Shown here piece by piece: positions 1 to 12,300 of a stretch of DNA of 64,000 nt. Below the pieces are notes generated by a model. The model made no database searches, was not told the DNA's origin, and saw only the letters and a program-made list of their open reading frames with translations. Positions within the stretch are counted from its first letter, which is position 1. Each line of letters opens with the position of its first letter. The translations under genes were made by a program, and so were the position numbers. Source of the DNA: Rhynchonema sp. JSB1_4 (Eukaryota > Nematoda > Chromadorea > Monhysterida > Xyalidae). Location of the stretch: positions 1-64,000 of the forward strand of contig JASAMV010001052.1 of the NCBI GenBank assembly GCA_030248065.1, read 5' to 3'.

Positions 1-3000
1 CAAATTATGATCACAAAAATAGTACCGCTTTGAAGTTCTTGATGATTTATCAAGTTTTGATTGAAGAACAGCCATTGCATTGACCGCCGGAACCTCGGAT
101 CTCGATGTTGCAAACGAGCCTTCACGTAGTCAATCAGTGTCAATGGAATCTCCCGTTCATCGCGACAACCAAACCGACCTCCTGAATCAGTTTTACAGGC
201 TAAATTTAGATTCCATGGCACCTAAAAATTAAAACTGGCGCCTTAGATGTCAGTAGCACCAAAAATAACCTTCTTCAATCTGTTTGGCGCGAATTAAATG
301 TTTAAATGTAAAATACAACAACATTTAATTTAAAAAAGAAAACCCTTACCTGGATACAAGTCAGGAAAAGCTTGTATATCCAAAGCCGGTTCATGCTCTC
401 CAAGCGGTTGACCAGAAAGACGATTCTTTCTAAAACAAATTTCGCAATAACAAATTGATTATGCGCCCAGGTTCAAGGAAAAAATGCAGAAGAACAACAT
501 GACCATACTCACAAGTAAATATCGCGCTCTTCTTGATCGGTCAGCAAATCCGTTTGTGTGACAGTGCTTTCAGCGACAGACGCGATGCCCCCGTTGACAT
601 GTTGTAGCCACGAAACGCCACCATCTGCCAATAAGTTTCAAATTTCTTTCAATAGTATGATTATGATTATTCCTACCATAAATGAAACTCAATTTATTTT
701 AACACAAACCCATTTTATCATTGTCTTTGTCCGAATCGTCATTGTCATCTTCATTCTCCACGATGACAAGTCGCCGCAAAAAGTCGTTGTCTTTGAACAG
801 TTTATCCAAGTCCAAATCGATGAAATACGGATTGCCTCGAGCCCGCAATTCCTCCATCACCCCACGAACACGATTGACGTTGACCAGTTTCTCAGCTCCA
901 ACACTGGCACCCTTTGGCATCGTCACAACAACAACAGCGTCGTTGAACTGTCGTGTCGACCCAATGTGCTCATGGGTTGCCTCACGCGCGGTTGGCAAAT
1001 GAATGGCATTACCTACACAAAAAAATGTGATAAGTGCGTTGTTTTAATTTAATGAAAATAAATGCAGTTAAAAATAAATTTTAGACAAACCTTTCATCGC
1101 CAGCTGTACAGGCCCTCCACGATCATTTTTGTACGGCCTCAATTGTACACAGTGCACAAAAAAAGCAGTCGGCGCAACAAGCAGCTTTTCGATGTAATTC
1201 AGCTTGCTCATGCCATCAACGACTGGATCGAGACCTACAATAGCCAATTTCAAGCACCATTTGAAATTAAAAACAGCCAAATTACAACAAGGCTAATACA
1301 AATACAATAAATATATACATATATACTGGAATTAAAATAAAAAACTGATTATTTGCGAAATAACCAACCCATTTTGTTTCCAACAGAATATTTTGGCACA
1401 ACTTCGCGATCGACCCACGTCAGGCAACCGTTGTACGAAATGCATATGACGAAGGGTTTGCCCATAAAAAGTCGCTTTGCCGAATACTCTTCACTCAGCC
1501 GGTCCCAGTACGCTCTTGAAACGAGCATTTCTTTTCTCCTTTTCTTCAACCTCACTTTCATGGGCCTATTGAAGTCATCGTATCGTTCAACTTGATCATC
1601 TTGCAATTCAGGATCGAGATTGTCATTTCTGGGCTCATCTTCTTCTTCATTCGTGACTAATTCTTCGTAACAAGGATCGTCTTCTTCGGTCAATTCCAAA
1701 TCTTCAATCTTCATCTTCTTGTCTACGTCCGAACATTGACAGTCTTCAACTGAACAACGCCGATACTGGTAGAATCGAAGCAGGACGTGATCTCGACTGC
1801 CGGACGTGACTTGTCGTGTCACATGTGTGGACACAAATTGTGTGGCAACACAGATCCTGAGGGACTCTTCAGAGTGCAGCCGATCACACACCTGACAGGG
1901 GCATGTGTTGTACTTGCCGATTTGGTCCTTGAATGCTTGAAATTCATTTGCAAATGAAGTCCGTAGTTCTTTCTCGTCAACAACTGGTCGCGAACAACGC
2001 GTGTCTTCGTTCGCAGACACATGCACCGCGTCAACTGGCACTGAGGAGCTGACCTACAAATTCCATGTACAGGTTTACAAAGAAATCAAACAATAGTCAA
2101 ACACCAAAAAAAGTTCTCGGACGAATACAAAAAATATAATAAAAATGTACACAACCCACCATTTTGTGTATTTCCTCTTCTAGCTGCTTTAACATGCTGT
2201 ATGTCACCCGTTTTCCTTTTTCGATGCTGCCGCACCGGTATAACGTCTGCACCCACAGCGACAGCCGTTTCATCCGATGAAGTGTGGTCCACAACGCTCG
2301 AACGTTGCTGCAACACTTTGATATTTACCCAAAGCTGCTACGCATAATAAATAACTGGCGATATTTTACACCAGTAATAAAACTGTCTGCATATTTCTAA
2401 CAAACTAGGAGTTTCCTGTTACAGCCACTGAGGCTCTATTCCGTAGTAGGTGGGAAATCGGATTTTGAAAATTGTTTTTATCCCCAAATAGAACACCATG
2501 GGGCTTATTCGAACCATCTTCCGAATAGAGCGGCATGTAACATTTGTGTACCTTTGGAATGTGATTCATACTTAGTTGCAACGCGTTTTTGTGCCGAGTA
2601 GATACTTGATGTAGACACCATTCAGGTTCTATGTGAAAGAAAGGAAAAAAATTTGACCAAAATTACCCACGAGTGATCAACTAAAACAGCTAGTTTTTTG
2701 TTCCCTTTTATCAATAAGTTTAGACCATAAACGCACCCGAACAAAAAAAACCACAATTGGGCACCCGAACAAAAAAGATCCCCAATGGAGCCCCATGCAG
2801 CTGTATTTGGAACATTTTCGGACTAGAGTCCCATATCGAGGCTCTAGCCAGAAAACTCCAGTACCACCAAACCTGAAATGAGGCCGCAACTTTTTCAGCC
2901 GTTCGAACACATCACCACATTTTGGATGATCAACGCCTAATGCGCACTCACGGCACCACTGGATTCGCTGCACGGCCTTTCGAAGCCAGAAACTGGCATT

Positions 3001-4791
3001 GTGCTCCGTCACCGCACTGTCCAAAACCTTCAGTGATGCGTGCAACCCTAAGACCCAGTTCTGCGGGTAGGCTTCATCGCAGTCAGAGTCGCAATCGTCT
3101 TTTGGTTTGCGGTACGGGCCACGAGCAGCGGCTAAAACGCGAATAATAAAATGACACTATAATTATGGAACAAAAACTTCAATTAAATTCTAAGTTACCT
3201 AAGCATTCATCCGTAATATCCGTGTCAAATCGCGGTACTTGATTAGCATCGTCGCGACCGTCAAATAGCTTCATGTGGAGCCCGTATAGCACCGGCAGAT
3301 CTGAAACTCGAACACATTACAAAACAACGCGTCATATAAACATACACTACCACAAACCTATGGTGTATCTGGTTTCTGCCTCGATATCTTCAACAGATGA
3401 TGCTTCTGAATCGTCAGATTCGTATCTCGGTCTTGATCCTGAAGAATTTGTCAAATAAACCAATCCAAATGGAGCTAAAATTTATGTGCCGTACACTACA
3501 AAAAAAAGAACATACCCGAACAAACACTAGCAATTTCCAAATCGCCTTCTTCCGCAGCATCTGCTCCATGTTGCTCGATTTGGCCTGCGTACCAAACACA
3601 CTTACAAAGTGCGTACAATGACAGATTGGTCATTTCAGTACCGAAAAACAAAAGAGAACAACAACGAAATGCCGACCGTTTGTGAAAAGATCGGCGTTAT
3701 CACACGCGTTGTGCTGGTCTATATCATCATCTTCCATGTCACTTTCGTCAGAGACAACGAACGCTCGATCTTCTGCCGTGGGTTGGTCATCTAAAAGCAA
3801 ACATTTGCAAGCATTTCGCAACAAATTTCGTCTGGTTTGCCAGATCATGTAACTCACCAGAAGAGGCTTCATCGCCACTACGATCGCTGCACTGCGCTTC
3901 ATTGTCCAAGAACACATTTCGCCGACAGCCTACATATTTCGAAAACTTATAGAATAAAAAACCAAACTCATCAACGAAAATCTAAGCATTTACCACGTCC
4001 GGTCGTTCGCCGCTTTCTCGGAACATTGGTCACGTCACTTAACGGCGACACATTTGAACCGAGGACCGTCCGCTTCTCGCCCAGATCTGGTCGACCGACA
4101 CCCGTGCCTTTAATGCCAATAAACGTTTTCTGTTTGTCAGACCAAAACATAAATATGTAAAGAAAGCAACCTACCACTGTCTCCATTTGCTGTCGCCGCA
4201 TTTTGATGGGCTGCTTCTTTTTGGCTGTTCCTCAAACGTTGCATTTCGCGCAGAGCCTTTCGGCGAAAGCGTTGAGCATCAGCCTCTCTGTACTCCTCAG
4301 TGCCACCGGTGTGCTCCTTCTCCCCACCATAAATTTCAATCAATCGTTCCGCAATTTCATGAACACTGAGTCCCTCGTCAACAAAACAGTTATCGGCCAA
4401 ATCAATGTAGTCGTCCTTCAGCGCCCAAAACGAGGACCAAAGTCGTTGCTCAGCCCTCCTCTTGAACGCAACCAGTCGTTTGGCCAACTCTTTGACGTCA
4501 CTTTCGGTAACGACCACAGGATCACCCTGCAAGTGAAACACCTAGGTAAGGATAAAATGATCTCCAGTAAATGAGTCCACAAATTTTTATTAGTTTCACT
4601 AACCCGGCTGTCAAGAATTGGATCATCGTTTTCCAAGTTGCTCATTGCGTTCACCACCAAATTGGTTTCCAATCCAATTAGACTCCTTGAGTCAATTTTG
4701 CTACGAATTGTGGTGTACTTGGATCGATCGAATTTCGCCTTCCGCTTGCCAGTTCGCCTGTTGACACGATGCTTGCGTGAAGTCGGTTTTT
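1..4791 (-). CDS. Helitron-like replication protein, N-terminal half (cut by left edge)
   Basis: Spliced minus-strand gene. Visible exons include 4791-4604, 4526-4175, 4107-3995, about 3914-3858, 3792-3680, 3438-3358, 3300-3199, 3131-2873, 2307-2160, 2053-1369, 1234-1091, 1012-710, 624-513, 429-350 and 181-1; most junctions keep phase. Exon 2053-1369 carries a Cys-rich motif (CPCQVCDRLH) and an acidic stretch. Exons 1234-710 read MSKLNYIEKLLVAPTAFFVH, then a conserved NPYFIDLDLDKL block, as in the DUF6570 region found upstream of Helitron_like_N domains. Exons 429-350 and 181-1 join as AFPDLYPGGRFGCRDEREIP, then LIDYVKARLQHRDPRFRR, the start of Helitron_like_N. The catalytic HUH motif and the Pif1-type helicase would lie beyond the left edge. 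Helitron proteins drive rolling-circle DNA transposition; here this is inferred from the N-terminal half only. The first exon was not found: the leftmost-visible exon needs one carried base from upstream, so the gene may be continuous with the next one at 6303-12397. Confidence 0.75.
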
Positions 4792-4830
4792 CTGGATAAA
4801 AAATTACTACATTACCGCAAAACTGCTGGA

Positions 4831-6290
4831 TTTGCTGCTGCAGCAAAACATTTCACTGCGAGTCGCTATACTTGACTGAGGATGCTGCTGCAGCAAAACA
4901 TTTCGCTGCGAGTCACTATACTTGACTGAGGATGCTGCTGCAGCAAAACATTTCGCTGCCAGTCACTATACTTGACTGAGGATGGTGCTGCAGCAAAACA
5001 TTTCGCTGCCAGTCACTATACTTGACTGACGATGCTGCTGCAGCAAAACATTTCGCTGCCAGTCACTATACTTGACTGACGATGCTGCTGCAGCAAAACA
5101 TTTCGCTGCCAGTCACTATACTTGACTGAGGATGCTGCTGCAGCAAAACATTTCGCTGCCAGTCACTATACTTGACTGAGGATGCTGCTGCAGCAAAACA
5201 TTTCGCTGCCAGTCACTATACTTGACTGAGGATGCTGCTGCAGCAAAACATTTCGCTGCCAGTCACTATACTTGACTGAGGATGCTGCTGCAGCAAAACA
5301 TTTCGCTGCCAGTCACTATACTTGACTGAGGATGCTGCTGCAGCAAAACATTTCGCTGCCAGTCACTATACTTGACTGAGGATGCTGCTGCAGCAAAACA
5401 TTTCGCTGCCAGTCACTATACTTGACTGAGGATGCTGCTGCAGCAAAACATTTCGCTGCCAGTCACTATACTTGACTGAGGATGCTGCTGCAGCAAAACA
5501 TTTCGCTGCCAGTCACTATATTTGACTGAGGATGCTGCTGCAGCAAAACATTTCGCTGCCAGTCACTATACTTGACTGAGGATGCTGCTGCAGCAAAACA
5601 TTTCGCTGCCAGTCACTATACTTGACTGAGGATGCTGCTGCAGCAAAACATTTCGCTGCCAGTCACTATACTTGACTGAGGATGCTGCTGCAGCAAAACA
5701 TTTCGCTGCCAGTCACTATACTTGACTGAGGATGCTGCTGCAGCAAAACATTTCGCTGCCAGTCACTATACTTGACTGAGGATGCTGCTGCAGCAAAACA
5801 TTTCGCTGCCAGTCACTATACTTGACTGAGGATGCTGCTGCAGCAAAACATTTCGCTGCCAGTCACTATACTTGACTGAGGATGCTGCTGCAGCAAAACA
5901 TTTCGCTGCCAGTCACTATACTTGACTGAGGATTGTGCTGCAGCAAAACATTTCGCTGCCAGTCACTATACTTGACTGAGGATGCTGCTGCAGCAAAACA
6001 TTTCGCTGCCAGTCACTATACTTGACTGAGGATGCTGCTGCAGCAAAACATTTCGCTGCCAGTCACTATACTTGACTGAGGATGCTGCCGCAGCAAAACA
6101 TTTCGCTGCCAGTCACTATACTTGACTGAGGATGCTGCTGCAGCAAAACATTTCGCTGCCAGTCACTATACTTGACTGAGGATGCTGCTGCAGCAAAACA
6201 TTTCGCTGCCAGTCACTATACTTGACTGAGGATGCTGCAGCAGCAACTCGGCTCGCTGCCGGATACTACATTTGACTCCTTATACTGTAA
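4831..6290. repeat. 50-bp minisatellite array, about 29 units (array 1)
   Basis: Perfect 50-bp periodicity from about 4831 to 6230, with degenerate units at both ends (4831 and 6231-6290). On the plus strand each unit runs GATGCTGCTGCAGCA, then AAACATTTCGCTGCC, then AGTCACTATACTTGACTGAG. Each unit holds a 10-bp palindrome (TGCTGCAGCA) and a short hairpin (CAGTCA, 7-base loop, TGACTG). Interior units are nearly identical, with scattered single-base changes, which suggests recent homogenisation. The array lies between the Cys/His-module gene and the first visible Helitron exon. Confidence 0.97.
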
Positions 6291-6302
6291 CAGCAAAACC
6301 CG

Positions 6303-9300
6303 TCAGGTGGTAAACGAACTGTGTTCATCCTCCTCCACCTCGTCATCGCTGTACTCCTGCGCATCGGCAATGTACATCGTAGTACCATGCTTGTACCTCT
6401 TCGCCAACGTCCAAAACACCTTGCCGCCTATCACGTCCGAGTCAACACCGCCGTCCCTGTGATGATTAAAATATTTTTTTTTCAAACGTCATGCAAAAAT
6501 GAACAAATTGATGTTAACCAAACCAACTCAGCAGGCTGTTCAGCGACTGGCGACACATGATCGTTGTTTCGGCGCCTGTCTTCCCATTTCCTCTTACGAC
6601 GCTTTTCACTGCAAAAAATGAAACGCTGATTTGCAGATAGGTTCAAAAACGATTTAACGATTTTAAAAAACGAATCAATAAACATTTAAAACAACCGCAC
6701 CAAAAGCATAAAAAAACAAACACGGTTTACCTCGAAGCATGCTTTTTGTAGCGATCAACCCTTCGCTTGGTTTCCGGTGTGCGCTGATATCGGCGAATTC
6801 GTTTTGCGCGCTCACTCAAGTATTCATCGATTCTTCGTTGTTTTTTCGATTGTGTTTGTTTGTCTCGCGTTGGTGTGATATAATGCCTTGTCCCGCGCTT
6901 GTGATCATCGCGCTTCCGCTGAGACCACGAATGGCATTTGCCACAAAAAATAAGATGACCATTGTCACTCCACACGTTGGCCTCACTATGGATCTGGATC
7001 TGAAAGGTAACACTATGAGCCTTAAACAGTGTAGTTCCTGGTCCGGAGGGGGAGATAGCGGACCCTCCGTTTTTTTTTCGCAGGGGGAGATAGTGTACCC
7101 CCGAGAGGGGAGGGGAAGGGAGGGGGGAAGACCCAAATTCGGGAAAAAGTCACTTTTTGAGGTAGAAAATTTGACCTATTTTTGCCCCTTTTTGGAAAAA
7201 ATTCTTCATAAAAAGGGCATTTTGGCGACTTTTGAGAACATTGGCCTAAGAATCACACATTTTTGGTATAAAAATGCCCATTTTAGGCCTAAAAATGCCT
7301 ATTTTAGGCAAAAATTGGGGGAGATAGTGTACCCGGAGGGGGAGATAGGGGGACAGTGTACCACCTGAGGGGGAGATAGCGTACCCGAGGAGGGACCCCC
7401 CAGGAACTACACTGGCCTTAAATAAACTCTCCAACAATGAACGGCGGTCAAAATCTACGGCGGACGGAGGCAGAACTTGACAGCCGTCCGGCTCCCGCCC
7501 ATCCTGTGATGCCCGTCCGCATCCAAGTCTTGGCAAAAACTCATGCCGCGCTGTAACTTCAAAACTTTCTCCAAAAAGTCCAAAATTAAGCTCACCGAAT
7601 AATAACCGTGAAATGCACTGTCGAAACTGGCACAAGGAATTGTAATTTCTTGTACGGAGTCATTTTTCCCCGTCCATCGCCCAGAGTGTTCAGTGCATCG
7701 GCCTCGAGTAAGAAGCAGCGGAGTACCGCAGCCATCACAAACGCATTCGACTGGACCACGCCAGGCTTCCTGAATAAGCAATAATTACAGCTTACAAACA
7801 AAAAACATTCTGAGAAAAAATAAACAAAACAACATTTGATCTTGTCCGCTTTATTTCGCTGACGTGTTGACAGCACAATAAAAAGCCCATTTTGTTTGCG
7901 GCACTCGTCTGTTTCAGCTCAAGCACACAACCCCCGGAACAATCAGCCACACAAGCCGAACGATCGGTGCATCTCAGTCGACAATCTTTGACGCAACACT
8001 GCAACAACTTGTCTTGTCTTGTTCAAAGTTTTTACTCATCATGCTTAAAGCAATAAGATATTAATCCCACCAGACTAACGCAGTATCGTTCTCGCTGTGT
8101 ATTACTTGCATGCACAGATTTGCGTCGGGCTTCGTCCCGATCGAGCGCTGACCAAGAGCAGCACTCACCGCAAACGTACATTTGTCGATTTTCAGTCATG
8201 TTTTCAGTTGGAACAACCAGAACCTGCAACGAAACCACAAAACCCACAAAATACATCAATTGCATTGTTGAATATATAATTTTGTAGCATTAGACTCACA
8301 AACTCTGACCAAATCATCAAACCAAACCACCAAACCAAACCTCATCATATTGCTTCAAAATTCGATCATCACTAGTCAAGCACGACATCACCAATTCGAC
8401 CGTTTCATTTTTTTGGCTAACATAGCGATGAATGCCACACTTGCGGCTTGACATCACCATCTTACGAGCGCATCCCTCGCAATTCACGATCAACGGACGG
8501 TGATCGTTTTCCTGAATATGTGTCACAAATTCAGGCGCTCAGCCCAACACATTTTAAACCGACTAAACTCACATTGTCAGATTCGTAACCGTAATGACAA
8601 CGGTCTTCCAGCTGCTTTCGATGCTTGTCGCACAACATCGTGGACTTGCGTCGATTGGTGACTCGAAAACTGGGTTTCAATTCGACCGCGCAATCGACGT
8701 TCGAAATGTCGGATGTTCCCCAGTTACCGCATCCTTTTGCACCACACAATCTCTGGAACAAGTGTGTTTTCATGGGATTCTTCGTACAATAACTGAGCGG
8801 TGTCGTTAAGTTGAGGTGCATGGTTATGTCAATACCTTCATACCCGTCCCGGATGTGAATAAAATAATTAGCAAACACAACCCACCTCTTGCCGCCACAT
8901 ATTCCGCCGTTCAACAGACCACGCATGACACTTCCCACAAGCGTGAATCGTTTCTTGTTGAAAACCACCCTTATCGACAGCGAACAACTAAATAGAAATG
9001 CATACATTGTATCATCAACATTTTTTCCGCAATACAAATCAACTAACTGACCTTCTCGTACTGTGCCAACACAACAGGGTCATGATCAGCGCATGACATG
9101 ACAATGTGCTGTCCACTGGTCGTTTGATAAGCGTGGTCTTCACAGCCGTCTCGTGAAAAAATTAAGGTGTCGCCGCAGCCAACACACATTCGAGTGCACA
9201 ATTCGATGTTCCCCTGTAAAACGGTATAAACAATTCGACGTTCTCCTGTACAACCAGTGTAGTTCCTGGGGGGAGGGGAGGGGGTCCCCCCCTCGGGTAC

Positions 9301-12300
9301 GTCTGCTCCCCCAATTTTTACCTAAAATAGGCAAATTTTGGCCTAAAATAGGCATTTTTAGGCATAAAATGAGTGATTTTTAGGTCAATGTCGTCAAAAA
9401 TCGCCAAAATATCCTTTTTATTGAGATTTTTTTCCTAAAAGGGGCAAAAATGACCAAAATTTCGACCTCAAAAAATGACTTTTCTCCTAATTTGCCCCCC
9501 CCCCTTCCGCCCCCCCCCCTTCCCCCCCAGGTGGGTACGTCTGTTCCCCCTCCGAAAAAAAGGGGGTACCGCCTGTTCCCCCTCCGGACCAGGAACTACA
9601 CTGTGTACAACCGTAAAAATGGAGTGCAAACACCTCGCTAACACTCAGTCACTATGTTACCTGTGTCTCCACGTGCGATTCTAGTGCCAAGTGATGGTCA
9701 TGGCATACTTTGGCTTCAGTCATATTAGGATGATCTCGTCTCAACGACGTTGCACTTGCATTCAGCCGAGGGAAAAACGCCACACGGCCATCGCGTTTGC
9801 ATCCCAAAACGACACATGGTGACTAAAATAACACACGTATCTACAATATTGTTTTTGTTCCTGTATAACATCCCCAGTCAAAATGAAATGTTCACAGCGA
9901 AATGTTTTGCTGCAGCAGCATCCTCAGTCAAGTATAGTGACTGGCAGCGAAATGTTTTGATGCAGCACCATTCTCAGTCAAGTATAGTGACTGGCAGCGA
10001 AATGTATTGCTGCAGCAGCATCTTCAGTCAAGTATAGTGACTGGCAACGAAATGTTTTGCCGGAGCAGCATCCTCAGTCAAGTATAGTGACTGGCAGCGA
10101 AATGTTTTGCTGCAGCAGCATCCTCAGTCAAGTATAGTGACTGGCAGCGAAATGTTTTGATGCAGCACCATTCTCAGTCAAGTATAGTGACTGGCAGCGA
10201 AATGTTTTGCCGGAGCAGCATCCTCAGTCAAGTATAGTGACTGGCAGCGAAATGTTTTGCTGCAGCAGCATCCTCAGTCAAGTATAGTGACTGGCAGGGA
10301 AATGTTTTGCTGCAGCAGCATCCTCAGTCAAGTATAGTGACTGGCAACGAAATGTTTTGCCGGAGCAGCATCCTCAGTCAAGTATAGTGACTGGCAGCGA
10401 AATGTTTTGCTGCAGCAGCATCCTCAGTCAAGTATAGTGACTGGCAGGGAAATGTTTTGCTGCAGCAGCATCCTCAGTCAAGTATAGTGACTGGCAACGA
10501 AATGTTTCACTGCAGCAGCATCCTCAGTCAAGTATAGTAACCGGCAGCGAAACGTTTTGCTGCTATCCCCAGCCAAAGTAGATCAAAGCAAGCTTATTAC
10601 CCAACCTTTTCTTTTTTTCGTTTAGCTCCTTTTGCGGTCACAGAATTCCAGGAAGCGACTCTTTCATTTTGAACCGGTCGTCGCTGGTCCCGAACCACTC
10701 GCTTTGTTCGATTTTGAGCAATTGGCTGCAAAGACTGACAGACTGACTTTACATACAAAGAAGGAAAGGGAAAATTTAACAAAAATTGAACCCACCATCA
10801 TGCATGGATCCTTTCCACCAGAATTGCTGCCAGGTCCACTTGCTGATTCAGACTGCGAATTGGTCGCTTCATCATCAGTGGTGCCACCTCCTTCTGATCC
10901 GTTTGATTCTGACTGAAACACACCAAACAATTTCATTTCAACCATCGAGCATTCTGTATCGGTCTGCGACCTACAAGCCTGCGACAACAACAAAAAGAAC
11001 GAAAACTATGATAATACCTCAACAGTTGGCGAATTCAAGAATTCAAGCGCAGAATTCTGATTCTGCAGCAATGGCGTTTCGTCAAAGCTGCCCAACCGCT
11101 GTTTCTACAATAAGAAACCTTTTTTTGTGGATCAATAGATGCAAAAAAAACCAAAAAAACGCTGAAACAGAAACGACCTTAGGTGTTGAATCAAGTAAAT
11201 GATGAGCATCCACTGTCAGCATCGCTTCCGGGTGGTCAGAATTGGTCGGCACAAGATCCTCTGCGCGCAGAGTCGCTTCAACATTGGACGATTGGCGCTT
11301 CTGTAAATAATGCCACAAATAATTTATTTACCGCACAAACTAAATGATTAATTAAACATGAAAAAACCAACTCGTACACAAGCCTCCAAAAGTTCCCGAT
11401 GTTGTTTCGTCATTTTCACCCTTGATTGGCCCTTTGGTCTCGCTTTTGTCGGTCGTCGTTTCTGCAAGGAGAAGATAAGCATGTCGTTTTACAAAAAGGC
11501 ACCTGCACACCAGTTCAGAAGTTCAGAAAAAAACAACTTTTCAGTCAAATATCAGCGAAACTTTTTTCTGATGCAGCATCCTCAGTCAATCAAATAAGCA
11601 GCATCCTCAGTCAAGTATAGTGACTGGTAGCGAAATGTTTTGCTGCACCAGCACCCTCAGTCGATCAAATATAGTAGCCGGCAGCGAAACGTGTTGCTGC
11701 TGCAGCATTACCTGCCAAATGTAGCAGCCAGCAGTTAGTTTTCCGAACGTCAAGCGAAAAAACGAAAGCAGGAAACAAACTTTTGTTCTCCACGATGACG
11801 ACGGTGGTGACGACGACGACGACGAATCGTCACGATTATCACGATTGAATGGAGTGTTGTTTTCCTTTCGTTCGTCCGAGTTAGTTTTCTTTTGACGAGC
11901 ATGACTGCCAGGCGACTGCAATGAATAAAAAAAATTGTATCAGAAGCTATATGAGCTTCTTCATTCACCAAAAACGAATTCTCAAAATGGCGCGAGCTGC
12001 CTGCAAACAAAGAGCAAATCAAACTGTTCAAGCTGCCGACAAGGTTAGATTTGACTAAAAAATAAAAGATAAGATTTCGAAAAAACATCAAAAGGCTAAA
12101 ACCAACAGAATCGCCAACAGAAAGCGCAGCTCCTGCTCTGCCTTCCTCAACCAATTGTTGGCTCTCTGAATCATTTGCCGCGCGTTTGCGGCATCCGGGT
12201 TTCTTTTGTCGATGCCGATCAGATTTAACTCGCTGAAAAATCGAATTTGTGTCATATTTTCTTGAACATAAATGAGAACAAAACAAGAATGCACAACAAA

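Noticed and set aside
558..1052. Plus-strand open frame of 164 codons
   Set aside because: It is the antisense shadow of the Helitron DUF6570 exon, which has the convincing protein sequence.
2677..2872. Extension of the exon ending FGGTGVFWLEPRYG
   Set aside because: A donor at 2873 joins in phase with the exon starting at 2307, giving RPHFSNVRALW. The extension reads into intron sequence.
4831..6290. Regular repeats resembling a CRISPR array
   Set aside because: The whole 50-bp unit repeats with no unique spacers, and the region is eukaryotic. It is a minisatellite.
6232..6462. Plus-strand open frame starting in the minisatellite
   Set aside because: Shadow of the last exon of the minus-strand Cys/His-module gene.
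9661..9822. THAP domain in module A1
   Set aside because: It has a C-x4-C and C-x2-H with THAP-like spacing, but the conserved Trp and the AVPTIF-like end are missing, and the A2 and A3 copies fit THAP even less.
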